Positions 1 through 11,090 of a stretch of 64,000 bases of DNA are shown here, one piece after another. A program made the translations under genes and the position numbers. Below the pieces are notes generated by a model. It saw only the letters and a list, made by a program, of their open reading frames with translations, did no database searches and had not been told where the DNA came from. The stretch comes from Cordylochernes scorpioides (Eukaryota > Arthropoda > Arachnida > Pseudoscorpiones > Chernetidae). The stretch lies in NCBI GenBank assembly GCA_030710605.1, contig CP092884.1, forward strand, positions 16,969,483 to 17,033,482. Reading direction: 5' to 3'. The first letter of the stretch is position 1. Each line of letters starts with the position of its first letter.

Positions 1-335
1 TGGAATTTGGTTTGAAAAAAAAATAGCTACATCAACCAATAATGTATTTAATTTAAGACGTTTCAGTGATACGCTCTCACTCTCCTCAGTGAAATGATTC
101 TTCTGAGAAGAATGACAGCGAATAACTTAAACGTCGGGAATTAAGTAATGAAATTAAGTAAGTTCATCTATTACAATACAATATACTGTGGCCTGTGATT
201 GTAAAACGACACTTGAAGTTACACCGCATGAGTTTCTTTTCAACGAAAAATCAATTTTTTTTTAAAGGTGAAATATCGACCATTTATAACCTTTTTGGAT
301 GAGGTATGAAAGGATGAATTATGAAAAGTAATGAT

Positions 336-441
336 GAACGGAAAAATAAAAGTGTCCAGGGATGGGAATCGAACCCACAATGTTCCGCTTACCGGGCAGA
401 TGCCATGTCCACTAGGCTACCCTGGAATTATTTTTCCGTTC
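336..441. repeat. 13-bp inverted repeat enclosing a tRNA-like sequence
   Basis: A perfect 13-bp inverted repeat (gaacggaaaaata at 336-348, complement at 429-441) brackets the tRNA-like sequence almost exactly. The whole 106 bases could fold as a long hairpin with the cloverleaf at its tip. It may be a small foldback element that captured a tRNA. No target-site duplication is obvious. Confidence 0.6.
355..426 (-). tRNA. tRNA-like sequence, anticodon GGT (Thr-like), probably pseudogene or tRNA-derived
   Basis: Read on the minus strand, the acceptor halves TCCAGGG and CCCTGGA pair fully. There is a D-arm (GCC/GGC), an anticodon stem TCTGC/GCGGA, a 5-nt variable loop and a T-arm with loop TTCGATT. 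The 7-nt anticodon loop CCGGTAA places GGT in the anticodon position, so it reads as Thr. Position 33 is C instead of the nearly invariant T, which argues against a normal functional tRNA. No intron is seen. Its position inside a 13-bp inverted repeat suggests a mobile origin. Confidence 0.55.
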
Positions 442-1130
442 GTAAATGATACATCTATTCATCTATTACAAGTTTGAAATATCAAGAAAACCTATATCCA
501 ATTATCATGATACATAGCATTGGATAGCCCACCTGCGATTTAATCATGAATCCAAAAATATATTGATTATTGCTTTTTTTAACGTTTTATATTCCCAGTT
601 GATGGAATATTTGTGAAAGACAATGTGGTAGATACATCTCATGGTATATAGACACGTAGATACGAGGGGGGACAGATCTAATGCAGATATTTTATAGCCC
701 GGCTCGCTATAAAACTTCCAATTTCTAATGGAATTCAATGTCCTTTCCATTTTATTGGGCCCGGACCACAGCAGCTAGGACTGCCCCCACTCCATTGGAT
801 TTATTATTCAAATGTCCAACATAAAACCTATAAAATACATTATTTCTTAGAGATTACGATGGTTCTTCAAATTTTAGAGTTACGTTCGAGTGAGGTATAA
901 AAATGTTGAGCCATTTTGCATCTTTTCTTGCGACTCAGAGAAAATTAGATAATGCCAGGCAATTGAACAGTCCAAGACTTGCAGCAAGATGAACTTTGCA
1001 GAGGCATTTCGGATCTCTTCCTAACCGAAATCATAATTATATGATGGTACCAATATGGCGGATAAACAACCCAATTACGTTTTACTATATATATATGAAA
1101 ATCAGTACAAATGTGATATTGTATTGGAAT
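442..1130. other. AT-rich non-coding stretch, nothing recognised
   Basis: Only short ORFs occur here and none resembles a known protein. No repeat in common with the rest of the window was noticed. Confidence 0.4.
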
Positions 1131-1260
1131 GAGGTTCTTTTGGTTAATCAAGAAAAGCTGACCACGTACGCGTTTCGGTCTGTTGGCCCTCATCAGCGTG
1201 GTGCAAGCTGTACCTCAACGACCAAAAAACTGGTCATTCAGGCATCCTGAAAAATTACGA
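1131..1260 (-). mobile_element. Penelope-like element fragment (5' end with hammerhead)
   Basis: This shares its sequence with five other places in the window: a tail 'ttcttgattaa', the hammerhead core and flanks. Only about 130 bases remain, centred on the hammerhead. No coding sequence is attached. Confidence 0.5.
1161..1202 (-). ncRNA. Hammerhead ribozyme motif, minimal type I, PLE-associated
   Basis: On the minus strand the order is stem I strand ACCACG, core CTGATGA, a stem II hairpin GGGCC..GACC with one mismatch, core GAAA, a very short stem III (A-C..G-T around a 2-nt loop), cleavage triplet GTA, and stem I partner CGTGGT. Stem I is six perfect pairs. Short stem III hammerheads are known from Penelope-like elements. 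Activity is inferred only from the fold. Confidence 0.65.
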
Positions 1261-1309
1261 ATATATATATAAATATATATTTAAAACAAAAAGTTTTAAA
1301 TCCTAGTTT

Positions 1310-1560
1310 TAAGTCTATCCTGACCGTTCATATGAACGCATTTTAGATAGCAGAGTGCCATCTAGTAGAACAAAAATCAACTAAACCTTGATTTAACTTG
1401 CTCCGTGATATTTGGCCAACCTATTTTCTTGATAAATCAAGAAAAGCCATCCACGTACGCGTTTCGGGCTGTTGGCCTTCGTCAGTGTGGTGCAGGTTCT
1501 ACCTCTATTAGTTCCAGTTCCTCTACGACCGAATATTTGATCCTAGAGACTTCCTGAAAA
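1310..1560 (-). mobile_element. Penelope-like element fragment, second copy
   Basis: On the minus strand this contains the hammerhead, then a foldback 'cttgat..atcaag', then segments ('gatggc' motifs, 'ggtcagga') that recur at 14.3, 32.0, 41.3 and 51.4 kb. It probably represents the element's 5' region or pLTR. It carries no reverse transcriptase sequence. Confidence 0.5.
1451..1490 (-). ncRNA. Hammerhead motif, degraded copy
   Basis: Core CTGACGA and GAAA are intact with triplet GTA. Stem I CCACA/CGTGG has one mismatch next to the core, and stem II keeps GGC/GCC but begins with an A-C mismatch. It is probably weakened or dead compared with the copy at 1161. Confidence 0.5.
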
Positions 1561-2294
1561 ATAAAAAAGCTATTTATGACGGACTTTACGCAAATGCGCT
1601 TTACATGTGGAAACAAATAGAGAAAAGGTCATGTTTTGATATTAAAAACAAATTTAGGCATGTCATGACAACTCATATGTGTTTACATTTCATATCATAT
1701 CTTCTGTAAATTGATTCTAATTTTGAACCTTTTTTTTAAACAAGTACCAATTTTTAGTGATAGATGGTGATACGTTTTTAATAATGATATTTGATATTAT
1801 CTTCTATTTATCTTAATTACTTATTTTAACACCAAGCAATGATTGCTATTCTCCCATTTTCTACATTTCCAACTATATATTTTGAGTCAAATGTTGAATG
1901 TCTCCATGTTAGCTGGGAATTAAGCGCCAAAAGACTTCTCTATCCGCCGGCTAACTTTGTTACTTCAATGATAAAAAAAAACGATTTTCCAATATTGATC
2001 TAAAAGTGGCATCTTTTTTCGACTACAAGTTCTTTGTTTTGAGAAAATACTTGCTAAGTTTTGAGTCATACATTTTTTGCATTTTAATCTACTTTATGGA
2101 TATTTAAATCTCTGAAAAGGTCAGTTTTCTCTCATAAGGTCTTCAAGAATTGCCATTTTCCTGAAATATGGATCAAAATAAGTCTCAATAGAAAGATTGG
2201 TATGCTGGATACTTACATATACACGCCATTTTTCAGCTTAAAAACATCCAACAATTAAATTTTATTCAAGGAATAGTCATCCCCAGTATATATA
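1561..2294. other. AT-rich non-coding stretch, nothing recognised
   Basis: There is no credible ORF, RNA gene or shared repeat in about 730 bases. Confidence 0.4.
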
Positions 2295-2654
2295 TGTGAT
2301 ATGATCCTGTCGACTCTTCTGTGATATGATCCTGTCGACTCTCAATGTGGCAATATAGTGGTAATAATGTGGTGAGGAGAGAAATAATCACACGACGAGT
2401 TGGTAGAGGAAATCACCCAGGCAGCCAGCCGAGAGAGAGAGGGAGCGAGGTTCTATATCCACTGAACGACCGTTTTTTGTTCCACCACCCCCCGAGTACT
2501 GTCCCAAAATAGTCCTCAGGTGTTAACGGGCGGCCCCCATTTGCCGCCCCTTTGGAATGTCGTGATGTCTAAAGTGACTCCCTTCAGCTGCCCATCTCTC
2601 TCTGGCTGACTCTAGGTTTGTTTTTTTAATCCTGGAAGAGCATATATTATGACA
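2295..2654 (-). repeat. Solo LTR of the 11.4-14.3 kb LTR family
   Basis: This is the reverse complement of the 316-bp LTRs at 11442 and 13939, with TG...CA ends. Its LTR 3' end carries two copies of a 25-base unit containing 'agtcgacaggatcatatcac'. It is flanked by TA-rich sequence, so no clear target duplication can be read. It directly abuts the (TA)n left edge of the palindromic PLE. Confidence 0.65.
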
Positions 2655-2671
2655 TATATATATATATATAT

Positions 2672-4403
2672 ATAACAATAAATAGTTGTTTAGTTTTATG
2701 GTTTAGTTTTGTATTAAAATTATCTTCATTATTTTGATTATTTAAATTCAAATTATAAAATTTGTGAATTGTTATTATTTAGTAGAGAGAGAGAGAGAAA
2801 AAAAAATCCTTTACTTCTAACACATCATTCAGTTAATTATATATTTATAATTAATAACAATAAAATTTAACAACGTAACGTCTTTTGCATCGGCTTTTAC
2901 ACGTCATTTAGACATACTCTAACCTATATATAGAATAATAGAAGTGAGAATATATATATTATTATAAATTTTAGTAGTTAGTGAAAAGAGAGAAAGACAG
3001 AACCATGCACTTTTAGTCAAACTAATAATAAGAAAAAGAAAGGTTTTGTAAAGAAGGTAGATAAGATTGTTAGTATATATATATATATTTTTTTATAAAT
3101 TTATATTTTATCCTTTTTTTTCAAATGATTTTCAAATTTTTTTATTTTAAAATATGAATATAAATAGTTGTATTTAGTAATTTATCTATAATATGAATTA
3201 ACTTTTGTTATAAGTTTGGTTATTATGTTTTGAAACCCTAATGATAGACCAGACATATACAAAAAAATTTAAATTGAAATAATTATTGGAAAAAGAGATC
3301 TGCTGGACCGGGAATTCTCAAATAGAAGTCCAGCTGGCATTTCATCCCTTCTCTATTATGTCAATAGATCTCTTTTCAACCGGATTTTATGTGTTAATAT
3401 TAAGTTACTTCAGTGAAACATTTATATGAACAGATATAACAAATACAAATGTTAACAAATTCCAACTGTAAACCTATCTCGTCCGCGACGTCCTCCTCTG
3501 TAAATAGCTATTTCTGGATGACACATGTTGCGGGGGGGGGGGGCATATGTCGTTCCTTCAAAATTGGACCGCTAATTCTGAAATTTTAGAACAACAAGAC
3601 CACCAAAGAAGAAAGAAAAAATAGTTAAGGGAAGAAAGACAAACTTTATTATCTTCACAGTTAAATATATCAATATAGCTGATTCAACACTTATTCATCT
3701 TTCAATATTCCTTTAAAAAGGCAAATTATTAGAGTTTAATAAAGCTATTAATTGTGGAAATTCACTTTTATTTAATTTCCATTCTCCTCCCCAGAAATTG
3801 GAGATTAAACAAAATGAACTCTATACAATATTACTTTAAAAATCTTGTGAAAAAATCTTCAAATCAGCTATTTAATTTAAGTTTAATTAACTGTTAAAGA
3901 TTATAAATTTGTATTAGTTATTATTGAGAGAGAAATTATAGAAAGTTGATTTATTAAATGGATACTTCCATTTATTTTTTTTAAGTATTTTATAATTGAT
4001 ATACTGTTGAAATATTTCACTTGTCTGATACTAAATTTGTTTTTAATAAATTCCATGTTTAAATTTTTAACATCTTCTATGAAATTTTCTAATATATTAT
4101 TTATTCTATAGAATCTTAGAAACTGACCAAAATATATACCTTTACGGCAATTTAATGATATATTAGAATTTATATTACAGTATTTTATAATATTGAAATT
4201 ATAATTACTTTTTTTATTATAAATTTTAATAGCATTATTTGTAAGGTCTATATTTAGGTCTAAAAAGTTAACTTTTTGTTTCTATAAATTTTTTCATTGT
4301 TCTTAAGTTTCAAGTATTTAGGATATATTTCAGGTATTAAGTTTTTAAACTGTGGATTATTAAATATTATAATGTCATCTACATAACGGAACATTTGCCA
4401 ATT
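2672..4403. repeat. Left arm of the PLE palindrome
   Basis: It mirrors 6369-8100 with only scattered substitutions and small indels, including mirrored G-run/C-run and (TA)n tracts. It contains the RT thumb on the minus strand and the 3' non-coding region. Confidence 0.85.
3291..3376 (-). other. Possible three-way-junction RNA structure in the PLE 3' region
   Basis: An 11-bp outer stem (aaaagagatct / agatctctttt) encloses two hairpins: ctggac...gtccag and ctatt-atgtc-aatag. A mirror copy lies at 7398-7483 in the other arm. It sits in the element's 3' non-coding part. Function is unknown; template recognition is one option. Confidence 0.4.
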
Positions 4404-6368
4404 AACATTATTTTGTAGAAATTATTCTCTTTCGTACCAGAATAATATTAGGTTGGCTAATAAAGGACTTGAAGAAGTTCCCATGGGAACGCCTTCTGAT
4501 TGAATATATATTTCATTTTTAAATTCTATATAGTTAAAATTTAAAAATGTTTCCAGTAGAGTTTTTGCTGTTTTAAAATCTAATTTAATTGTTTTATATC
4601 TGTTATGAATAATTTTAATGTAGAAAGTTTTGTCATTAATGAATTCATTAAATAAATTGGTTATTTTATTATTTAGATCTCTTAAATTTATTTTAGAATA
4701 TAGGTCCTCAAAGTCAAATGTGTGTACTGTTTCCATGTTTGTCCAATTGTTCATTAAATAATTAATGATTTTTTTTATTTGAGTCGATAAATTCATAATT
4801 ATATTTATTAGTTAATTTATTTATAATAAATTGTAGTGTTGAAGCTAATTGTATGTCAATGTTTTTTATAACTGAATTTATACCAGATGTGATTGTTCTG
4901 AAAGAAATAGGTTTTTTGTGTAGTTTAGGAATTATATAGAACTTTGGTATGTTTGGATTTTTGTAGTAATTATAAATTTTTAGTGAATTTTCAACGTTTT
5001 TGATGTCTTTTTTGATTTTTGTGGCTGTAGTTCTAGCAAAAGTGTATTTATGATTATTATCAATTTCCTTTTTTAGTATATCGTGGTATAGATTTTTACA
5101 AATTATAGATAAGTTATTGGAACATTTATCTATAGGAGTGATAATAAAGTCCTTCTGTAAATTAATTATATTTTCTTTAAAAGAAGGAATATCTGAATTA
5201 GGTTTTGGGTATTTAAGTGTATTATTATAATAATTTATAATTTCCTTTTTAATATTATGTTTCCATTCCACAAAAGTAAATTCTGGAATAATGTATTTTA
5301 TACTAGTTTTATTTATGAAAATATCTATATCTTTTAATATAGATTTAATTGTATTATTATAATTGTGTTTAATTTGAGGTATATATTTATACCCTTTATT
5401 TAAAATATCCTGATATTCTGGATTTAAAAAAGAAAAATTGCTAGTTAATATATGACCTGAGAACTTATATCTATCAATATAGTTGTTGCAATTACATTTA
5501 TTTTTTTTTAATTTGCCAAATTATTAATAAATTGGTTATAATTGCAAACTAAACTACCTATATTTTTGTTGTATCTCCAGATTGTTTTGAAATTTAAATT
5601 TTTTATAGGGAAAAGATTATTGATGTTTTGGTTATTAAAAATATCATTAAACTCAATATGATTAAATAAATTGTTATTAAATTTAATGATAATATTAATG
5701 TTATTAGTAGATTGTTTAATTTTCTGTATTTAAAGATGTCGTGTGTGATATCTATTAATCTGTTAGTCAGATTATGAATTTTAATATATTCTATAAGTTT
5801 GATAAATTTATTATTATTTAGTTTAAATAATGTTTTAATAAATTTATCGACGAAGTTGTTAGTATACATTTGTTTTGGGTCCAGTAATTCTTCAAATTCA
5901 ATGTAACCTAATTTATTGGTAGTTTTACCTCTAGTTTTATTAGGTTTAGTTTTAAATTCATTTTTTTTTTGTATTTGCAGCTGATTTCATAAGTTGAAAT
6001 TTCTTCTGTTTGTGGTTTGTATGTGTAGTTTAATTCGTAATTAAGTCCATAAGGGAATAATGTGTTGTGTTTATAAATGTAGTTGTTTTCTAATAATAGT
6101 CGTTGTTTTTTGTTTTGACATATGTCTAGTATTTCTATCTTAAAGTTGTTAAAAGTATGTAATTGATTGTGTTCTTTCATATATATATTACCAATTGATT
6201 TTTTAGCGTGGTTTCTATGTAGGTTTATTCGTATATTTAATGGATTACACGTTTGTCCTATATATGATAATTGACAAATTTGGCATGTTAATTTATAAAG
6301 AGTATTTACTAATTTACAACTAGTCGTTTGAAATGTGTCATGGTTCTTAAGAGAGGGACAAGTTTGAC
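3921..6368 (-). pseudogene. PLE polyprotein: GIY-YIG endonuclease plus reverse transcriptase, frameshifted, 5' truncated
   Basis: Reading from 6368 downward, an early Cys pair (NCQTC) is followed by a GIY-YIG-like domain (TLYKLTC...SYIG, then R and N residues) with a CQIC...HRNH possible zinc site. Next come the PLE N-terminal region (CNCNNY, GHILT, FLNPEY), RT motif I-like text (FIITPIDKCSNN), the GVPMGTSSSPLLANL motif near 4480, YVDD near 4385 and FLDL near 4265, ending in a stop at 3921-3923. Frameshifts sit in A-runs near 5965 and 5510 and at about 5730 and 4430. This copy cannot make a full protein. The 5' end is lost at the palindrome junction. Confidence 0.75.
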
Positions 6369-6860
6369 AATTGGCAAATGTTCCATTATGTAGATGACAT
6401 CATAATATTTAATAATCCACAGTTTAAAAACTTAATACCTGAAATATATCCTAAATACTTGAAACTTAAGAACAATGAAAAAATTTATAGAAACAAAAAA
6501 GTTAACTTTTTAGACCTAAATATAGACCTTACAAATAATGCTATTAAAATTTATAATAAAAAAAGTAATTATAATTTCAATATTATAAAATACTGTAATA
6601 TAAATTCTAATATATCATTAAATTGCTGTAAAGGTATATATTTTGGTCAGTTTCTAAGATTTTATAGAATAAATAATATATTAGAAAATTTCATAGAAGA
6701 TGTTAAAAATTTAAGCATGGAATTTATTTAAAACAAATTTAGTATCAGACAAGTAAAATATTTCAACAGTATATCAATTATAAAATACTTTTTAAAAAAT
6801 AAATGGAAGTATCCATTTAATAAATCAACTTTCTATAATTTCTCTCAATAATAACTAATA
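6369..6860 (+). pseudogene. PLE reverse transcriptase C-terminal part on the right arm
   Basis: The open stretch 6378-6731 carries YVDD(I)IIF, then FLDLNID, then the thumb region (RNK, CCKGIYFGQFLRFYR). It matches the left-arm protein. A stop at 6729-6731, where the left arm reads through, separates the last ~40 codons. It has no endonuclease or RT front half, so it is a 5'-truncated second copy. Confidence 0.75.
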
Positions 6861-8100
6861 CAAATTTATAATCTTTAACAGTTAATTAAACTTAAATTAA
6901 ATAGCTGATTTGAAGATTTTTTCACAAGATTTTTAAAGTAATATTGTATAGAGTTCATTTTGTTTAATCTCCAATTTCTGGGGAGGAGAATGGAAATTAA
7001 ATAAAAGTGAATTTTCACAATTAATAGCTTTATTAAACTCTAATAATTTGCCTTTTTAAAGGAATATTGAAAGATAAATAAGTGTTGAATCAGTTATATT
7101 GATATATTTAAATGTGAAAATTATAAAGTTTGTCTTTCTTCCCTTAACTATTTTTTCTTTCTTCTTTGGTGGTCTTGTTGTTCAAAAATTTCAGAATAAG
7201 CGGTCCAATTTTGAAGGAACGACATATGCCCCCCCCCCCCCCGCAACATGTGTCATCCAGAAATAGCTATTTACAGAGGAGGACGTCGCGGACGAGGTAG
7301 GTTTGCAGTTGGAATTTGTTAACACTTGTATTTGTTATATCTGTTCATATAAATGTTTCACTGAAGTAACTTAATATTAACACATAAAATCCGGTTGAAA
7401 AGAGATCTATTGACATAATAGAGAAGGGATGAAATGCCAGCTGGACTTCTATTTGAGAATTCCCGGTCCAGCAGATCTCTTTTTCCAATAATTATTTCAA
7501 TTTAATTTTTTTTGTATATGTCTGGTCTACCATTAGGGTTTCAAAACATAATAACCAAACTTATAACAAAAGTTAATTCATATTATAGATATATTACTAA
7601 ATACAACTATTTATATTCATATTTTAAAATAAAAAAAATTAAAAAATCATTAAAAAAAAAGGATAAAATATAAATTTATAAATATATATATATATATACT
7701 AACAATCTTATCTACCTTCTTTACAAAACTTTTCTTTTTCTTATTATTAGTTTGACTAAAAGTGCATGGTTCTGTCTTTCTCTCTTTTCTCTAACTACTA
7801 AAATTTATAATATTATATATATTCTCACTTCTATTATTCTATATATAGGTTAGAGTATGTCTAAATGACGTGTAAAAGCCGATGCAAAAGACGTTACGTT
7901 GTTAAATTTTATCGTTATTAATTATAAATATATAATTAACTGAATGATGTGTTAGAAGTAAAAGATTTTTTTTTCTCTCTCTCTCTCTACTAAATAATAA
8001 CAATTCACAAATTTTATAATTTGAATTTAAATAATCAAAATAATGAAGATAATTTTAATACAAAATTAAACCATAAAACTAAACAACTATTTATTGTTAT
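6369..8100. repeat. Right arm of the PLE palindrome
   Basis: Inverted copy of 2672-4403 with equal span. It ends at the same base relative to the left arm (...ttattgttat), giving symmetrical outer borders. Beyond 8100 the flanks differ. Confidence 0.85.
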
Positions 8101-8489
8101 AATTAATTTAGATTTAGCTTGCTAATCTAATCAAATCTACTTGATATGAGTTATCATTCTTATCAGTTTGCTCCTTGAGTTTTAAATGTGGAATCACTGT
8201 TATATTTTTGTCATATAGTTTTTACACTATATATATCTATATTAATAAAATGCAAATTTCATAAGAGTACATCACTATAAACTTTCGTTACAATGCATCA
8301 ATTTCAGCCAAATTTTCAACATTTATGTAAAACGAGATTGAGCAGGTTTTGCTTAACATCAAAATATTTTTCCTAACTTTAAAATACATAACTTTGCTGT
8401 TATCGATAAAATACAAAAAAATTCAACAGAGTAAAAGTATTTATACTTTCAAAAGTGTTTACTTTTCGCTACTTGCTAACTGCTCTAAT

Positions 8490-8960
8490 TTGAAATATTT
8501 GGTAGGTTTTATTTATTTATATATTTTCATTTTTAGATATAACTGATCTAATTCGTCGTTTAAAATAACTTCTCTTGAAATATTTGGTATGTTTTATTTA
8601 TTTATTTATATTTTCATTTTTAGATATAACTGATCTAATTCGCCGTTTAAAATAACTGCTCTAATTCGAAATATTTGGTATGTTTTATTTGTGTTCACTC
8701 TATTTCTATTTATTTGAAGTATTATAATTTCCATGTTTCAAAAACCTATTTCAAAAAGGTTGTTAGAAATATGTAAGGCCTGAAATAGCTTTACATGCGA
8801 ACATTTATGATGCCAAGCGTAGCTTAATAACTGCTCTTGAAATATTTTGTATGTTTTATTTATTTATATATATATTTTCATTTTTAGATTTAACTGATCT
8901 AATTCGCCGTTTAAAATAACTGCTCTAATTCGAAATATTCGGTATTTATTTATTGAAGTC
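8490..8960. repeat. Tandem repeats in Helitron 1 leader
   Basis: Three imperfect copies of a unit containing 'gaaatatttggta' and 'aactgatctaattcg' start near 8490, 8575 and 8845. They lie upstream of the Rep start, probably within a 5' intron or leader. Confidence 0.6.
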
Positions 8961-9245
8961 CTTTTTTAAATTTTCTTATGGAGTTTTTTAATTATTGCTT
9001 TTATCTTTTAAATACAGTTTATTTATTATATTTTCTACATATATGGGTTGTATCTAAAAAATAGGTTATTTATATTTTTAAATAAGCGAGGGATTTCTTT
9101 AACAGATTCATTTATTTGTCTTTTTGAGGTCCTTTTTCAAAATTTTATTTAAGATATTTTAATTTATTTGATTAAGTATTTTATATTTAGATTATTTATA
9201 GTTTTTTTTAACATATAGGTGTTGTATTTTGTATTTTAGAAAATT

Positions 9246-9640
9246 ATTTCTATTTTTTTCCTCAAAAAAGCATGCTTTTTCATTGCCGTGTCCTGCGGTT
9301 GGTCTATTTTTGAGGCTTTTTAATGATAACTGGTTTTGTACATTAATTTTTTAGCTTTTTAATATTATGCTTTTAGTTTTTTATAATCTTTTTAACATAT
9401 CTGGAAGGTTATTTTGAAGAAAAAGCATGCTTTTTTCTTATTTCTTATTTTTCTTATTTCTATTTTTTCCTCAAAAAAGCATGCTTTTTCATTGCCGTGT
9501 CCTGCGGTTGGTCTATTTTTGAGGCTTTTTAATGATAAATGGTTTTGTACATTAATTTTTTAGCTTTTTTTTTTTTAATATTATGCTTTTAGTTTTTTAT
9601 AATCTTTTTAACATATCTGGAAGGTTATTTTTAAGAAAAA
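9246..9640. repeat. ~209-bp direct duplication in Helitron 1 leader
   Basis: The segment starting 'cctcaaaaaagcatgcttt' occurs at 9262 and again at 9471, near-identical over about 175 bases. Confidence 0.7.
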
Positions 9641-9750
9641 ATTTAGGAATTTTGATTTTTACCTCAAAAAGACAGGTATTTTTTATGCTTTGTTTATAAA
9701 TTGCTGGTTTTTAAGCTTTTGTTATTAATCTCAATATTTTATTTCAGAAT

Positions 9751-10374
9751 ATGCCTCGCCGCAGCCGACCTTTAATTGGTAGGAATACGGCTGCTTCCAG
9801 GAGATATAGGAATGTTATAGCTATTGAGACACCACTTCAAAGTGAGACGCGTCGTGCGCTTCGCCGTCTTAGGTATTCTGAAGCCCGCGTCGCAGCTGCA
9901 CAAACTATGCAAGTTCCTGTTCAGCGTATTCAGCTTTGGACTCATAAGCCGTTTTCAGGTTTGCAGTATAATACCCATATTGATTATAAAGCTGATTCAT
10001 CTGTCGATATAGGCCAAATGTCTCGGGTATGCCAGTTTTACTCTGCTTTGAGATTTAGAGATGAACCCTTTGGCCTCTGTTGTAAACAAGGTAGAGTTTC
10101 TCTACCTGCTATTGAGTCCCCTCCAGAACCTATTTCCTCTTTGCTCTCTGGCCTACATCCTCTATCGAAGTCCTTCTTGCTGCATATCCGTAGATATAAC
10201 TCTATATTCCAAATGCAATCTTTTGGTGCTAGACAAGTTGTAACTGTAAATATGCATATTTTGTGTGGTATTACAAAAGTTTCAATAAATATATTTTTTA
10301 AATATTTTCTCTTCAAGCCCATCATACACCACACATGCTACATTTTTCACATGTTTCAATGTGTAGGGTTTTAA
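9751..10374 (+). pseudogene. Helitron Rep N-terminal region, truncated
   Basis: The basic N-terminus (MPRRSRPLIGRN) and the conserved stretch CQFYSALRFRDEPFGLCC..GRVSLP..PPEP match the start of Helitron Rep proteins and of the copy at 45.6 kb. Similarity fades near residue 165 (about 10245). The rest, including HUH, catalytic tyrosines and helicase, is deleted. A pyrimidine-rich acceptor (ttatttcag, AG at 9746-9747) lies 3 bases before the ATG, which suggests a leader intron. Confidence 0.65.
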
Positions 10375-10734
10375 ACCTTCATGGTAAGGTATTCTTACTT
10401 AAGAAGTATACTGTGTTAGAAAAATTTATGGTTTTTAATTATTGGTTATTTTATTGTGTTTATTTTACATACATGTGTTTATATTACATAGTATGTGTTA
10501 TTTTTTGATAATTTGATTGGAAATATTAGTTTTAGCACAACTTGCTTCATACCGTAATGTTATATCTGTGTTGGCTTGCTGAACAATACTGGCCCAACAT
10601 GAATTTACCTATGTTTACCCAAATTACCATTTTAGCATAAGTATACATCTTGCACCTAAAAGGACACCTAAACAATGTGTAAGGTTGAACAAAGAGTGGT
10701 CTAACATACACATTGTTTCGGTTTCAGTGAACAA

Positions 10735-11090
10735 AGAGGTCAGTAAATTTTATTAGAAAAAAAGAAAAAACTATTCCATGTAATGTAATAGAAACAAAAT
10801 ACGACCACTACGACCCGGGTTCGATCCCCGCATTGGACACTTTTTTCTGTTTAAAAAAAAATGCTCCAATGGCCCCCCGATTCTTGCAAAAGTCCAACCC
10901 CACCAGCGAGTGCAAGTAACCAAACGGTGCTCTGGCACATTTGTAAGTGCAAAGTCGAACTGCTTTCACATGTGTAGACATGTGGTGCGCTTACAGTAAA
11001 AAGCAGTCGCTAACTACCCACCATGCTTATCATGGCCTGTACCACGTGTACTAGGAATAAGCAAAAAAAATAAAAATAAAAAAATAATGA
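10735..11090 (+). mobile_element. tRNA-derived SINE-like repeat
   Basis: A box-B-like GGTTCGATCCC near 10820 is followed by a body shared with 27.8, 30.0 and 42.1-42.7 kb (motifs 'gcgagtgcaagtaacc', 'cttacagtaaaa', 'atcatggcctgtacc') and an A-rich tail near 11065. An A box is clearer in the 41.95-kb copy (gaggagtggtctaa). The copy lies inside Helitron 1. Confidence 0.5.

Larger units (their letters stand above)
2672..8100 (-). mobile_element. Palindromic (head-to-head) Penelope-like element, Naiad-like domain order
   Basis: Two inverted arms of 1,732 bases each (2672-4403 and 6369-8100), nearly identical by eye, enclose a unique 1,965-base centre. On the minus strand the order is GIY-YIG endonuclease, N-terminal reverse transcriptase (RT) region, RT core, thumb, then a long AT-rich 3' region. 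The right arm is a plus-strand copy starting at the YVDD motif. The two copies therefore meet at their truncated 5' ends, at a shared 16-base segment (aattggcaaatgttcc). An endonuclease ahead of the RT is the order known for the Naiad/Chlamys group of PLEs; canonical Penelope has it after the RT. Confidence 0.7.

Noticed and set aside
3297..3370. SECIS element in the PLE 3' region
   Set aside because: The ATGA...GA spacing is loosely right but the core helix pairs poorly, and the disrupted frames here show frameshifts rather than in-frame TGA codons.
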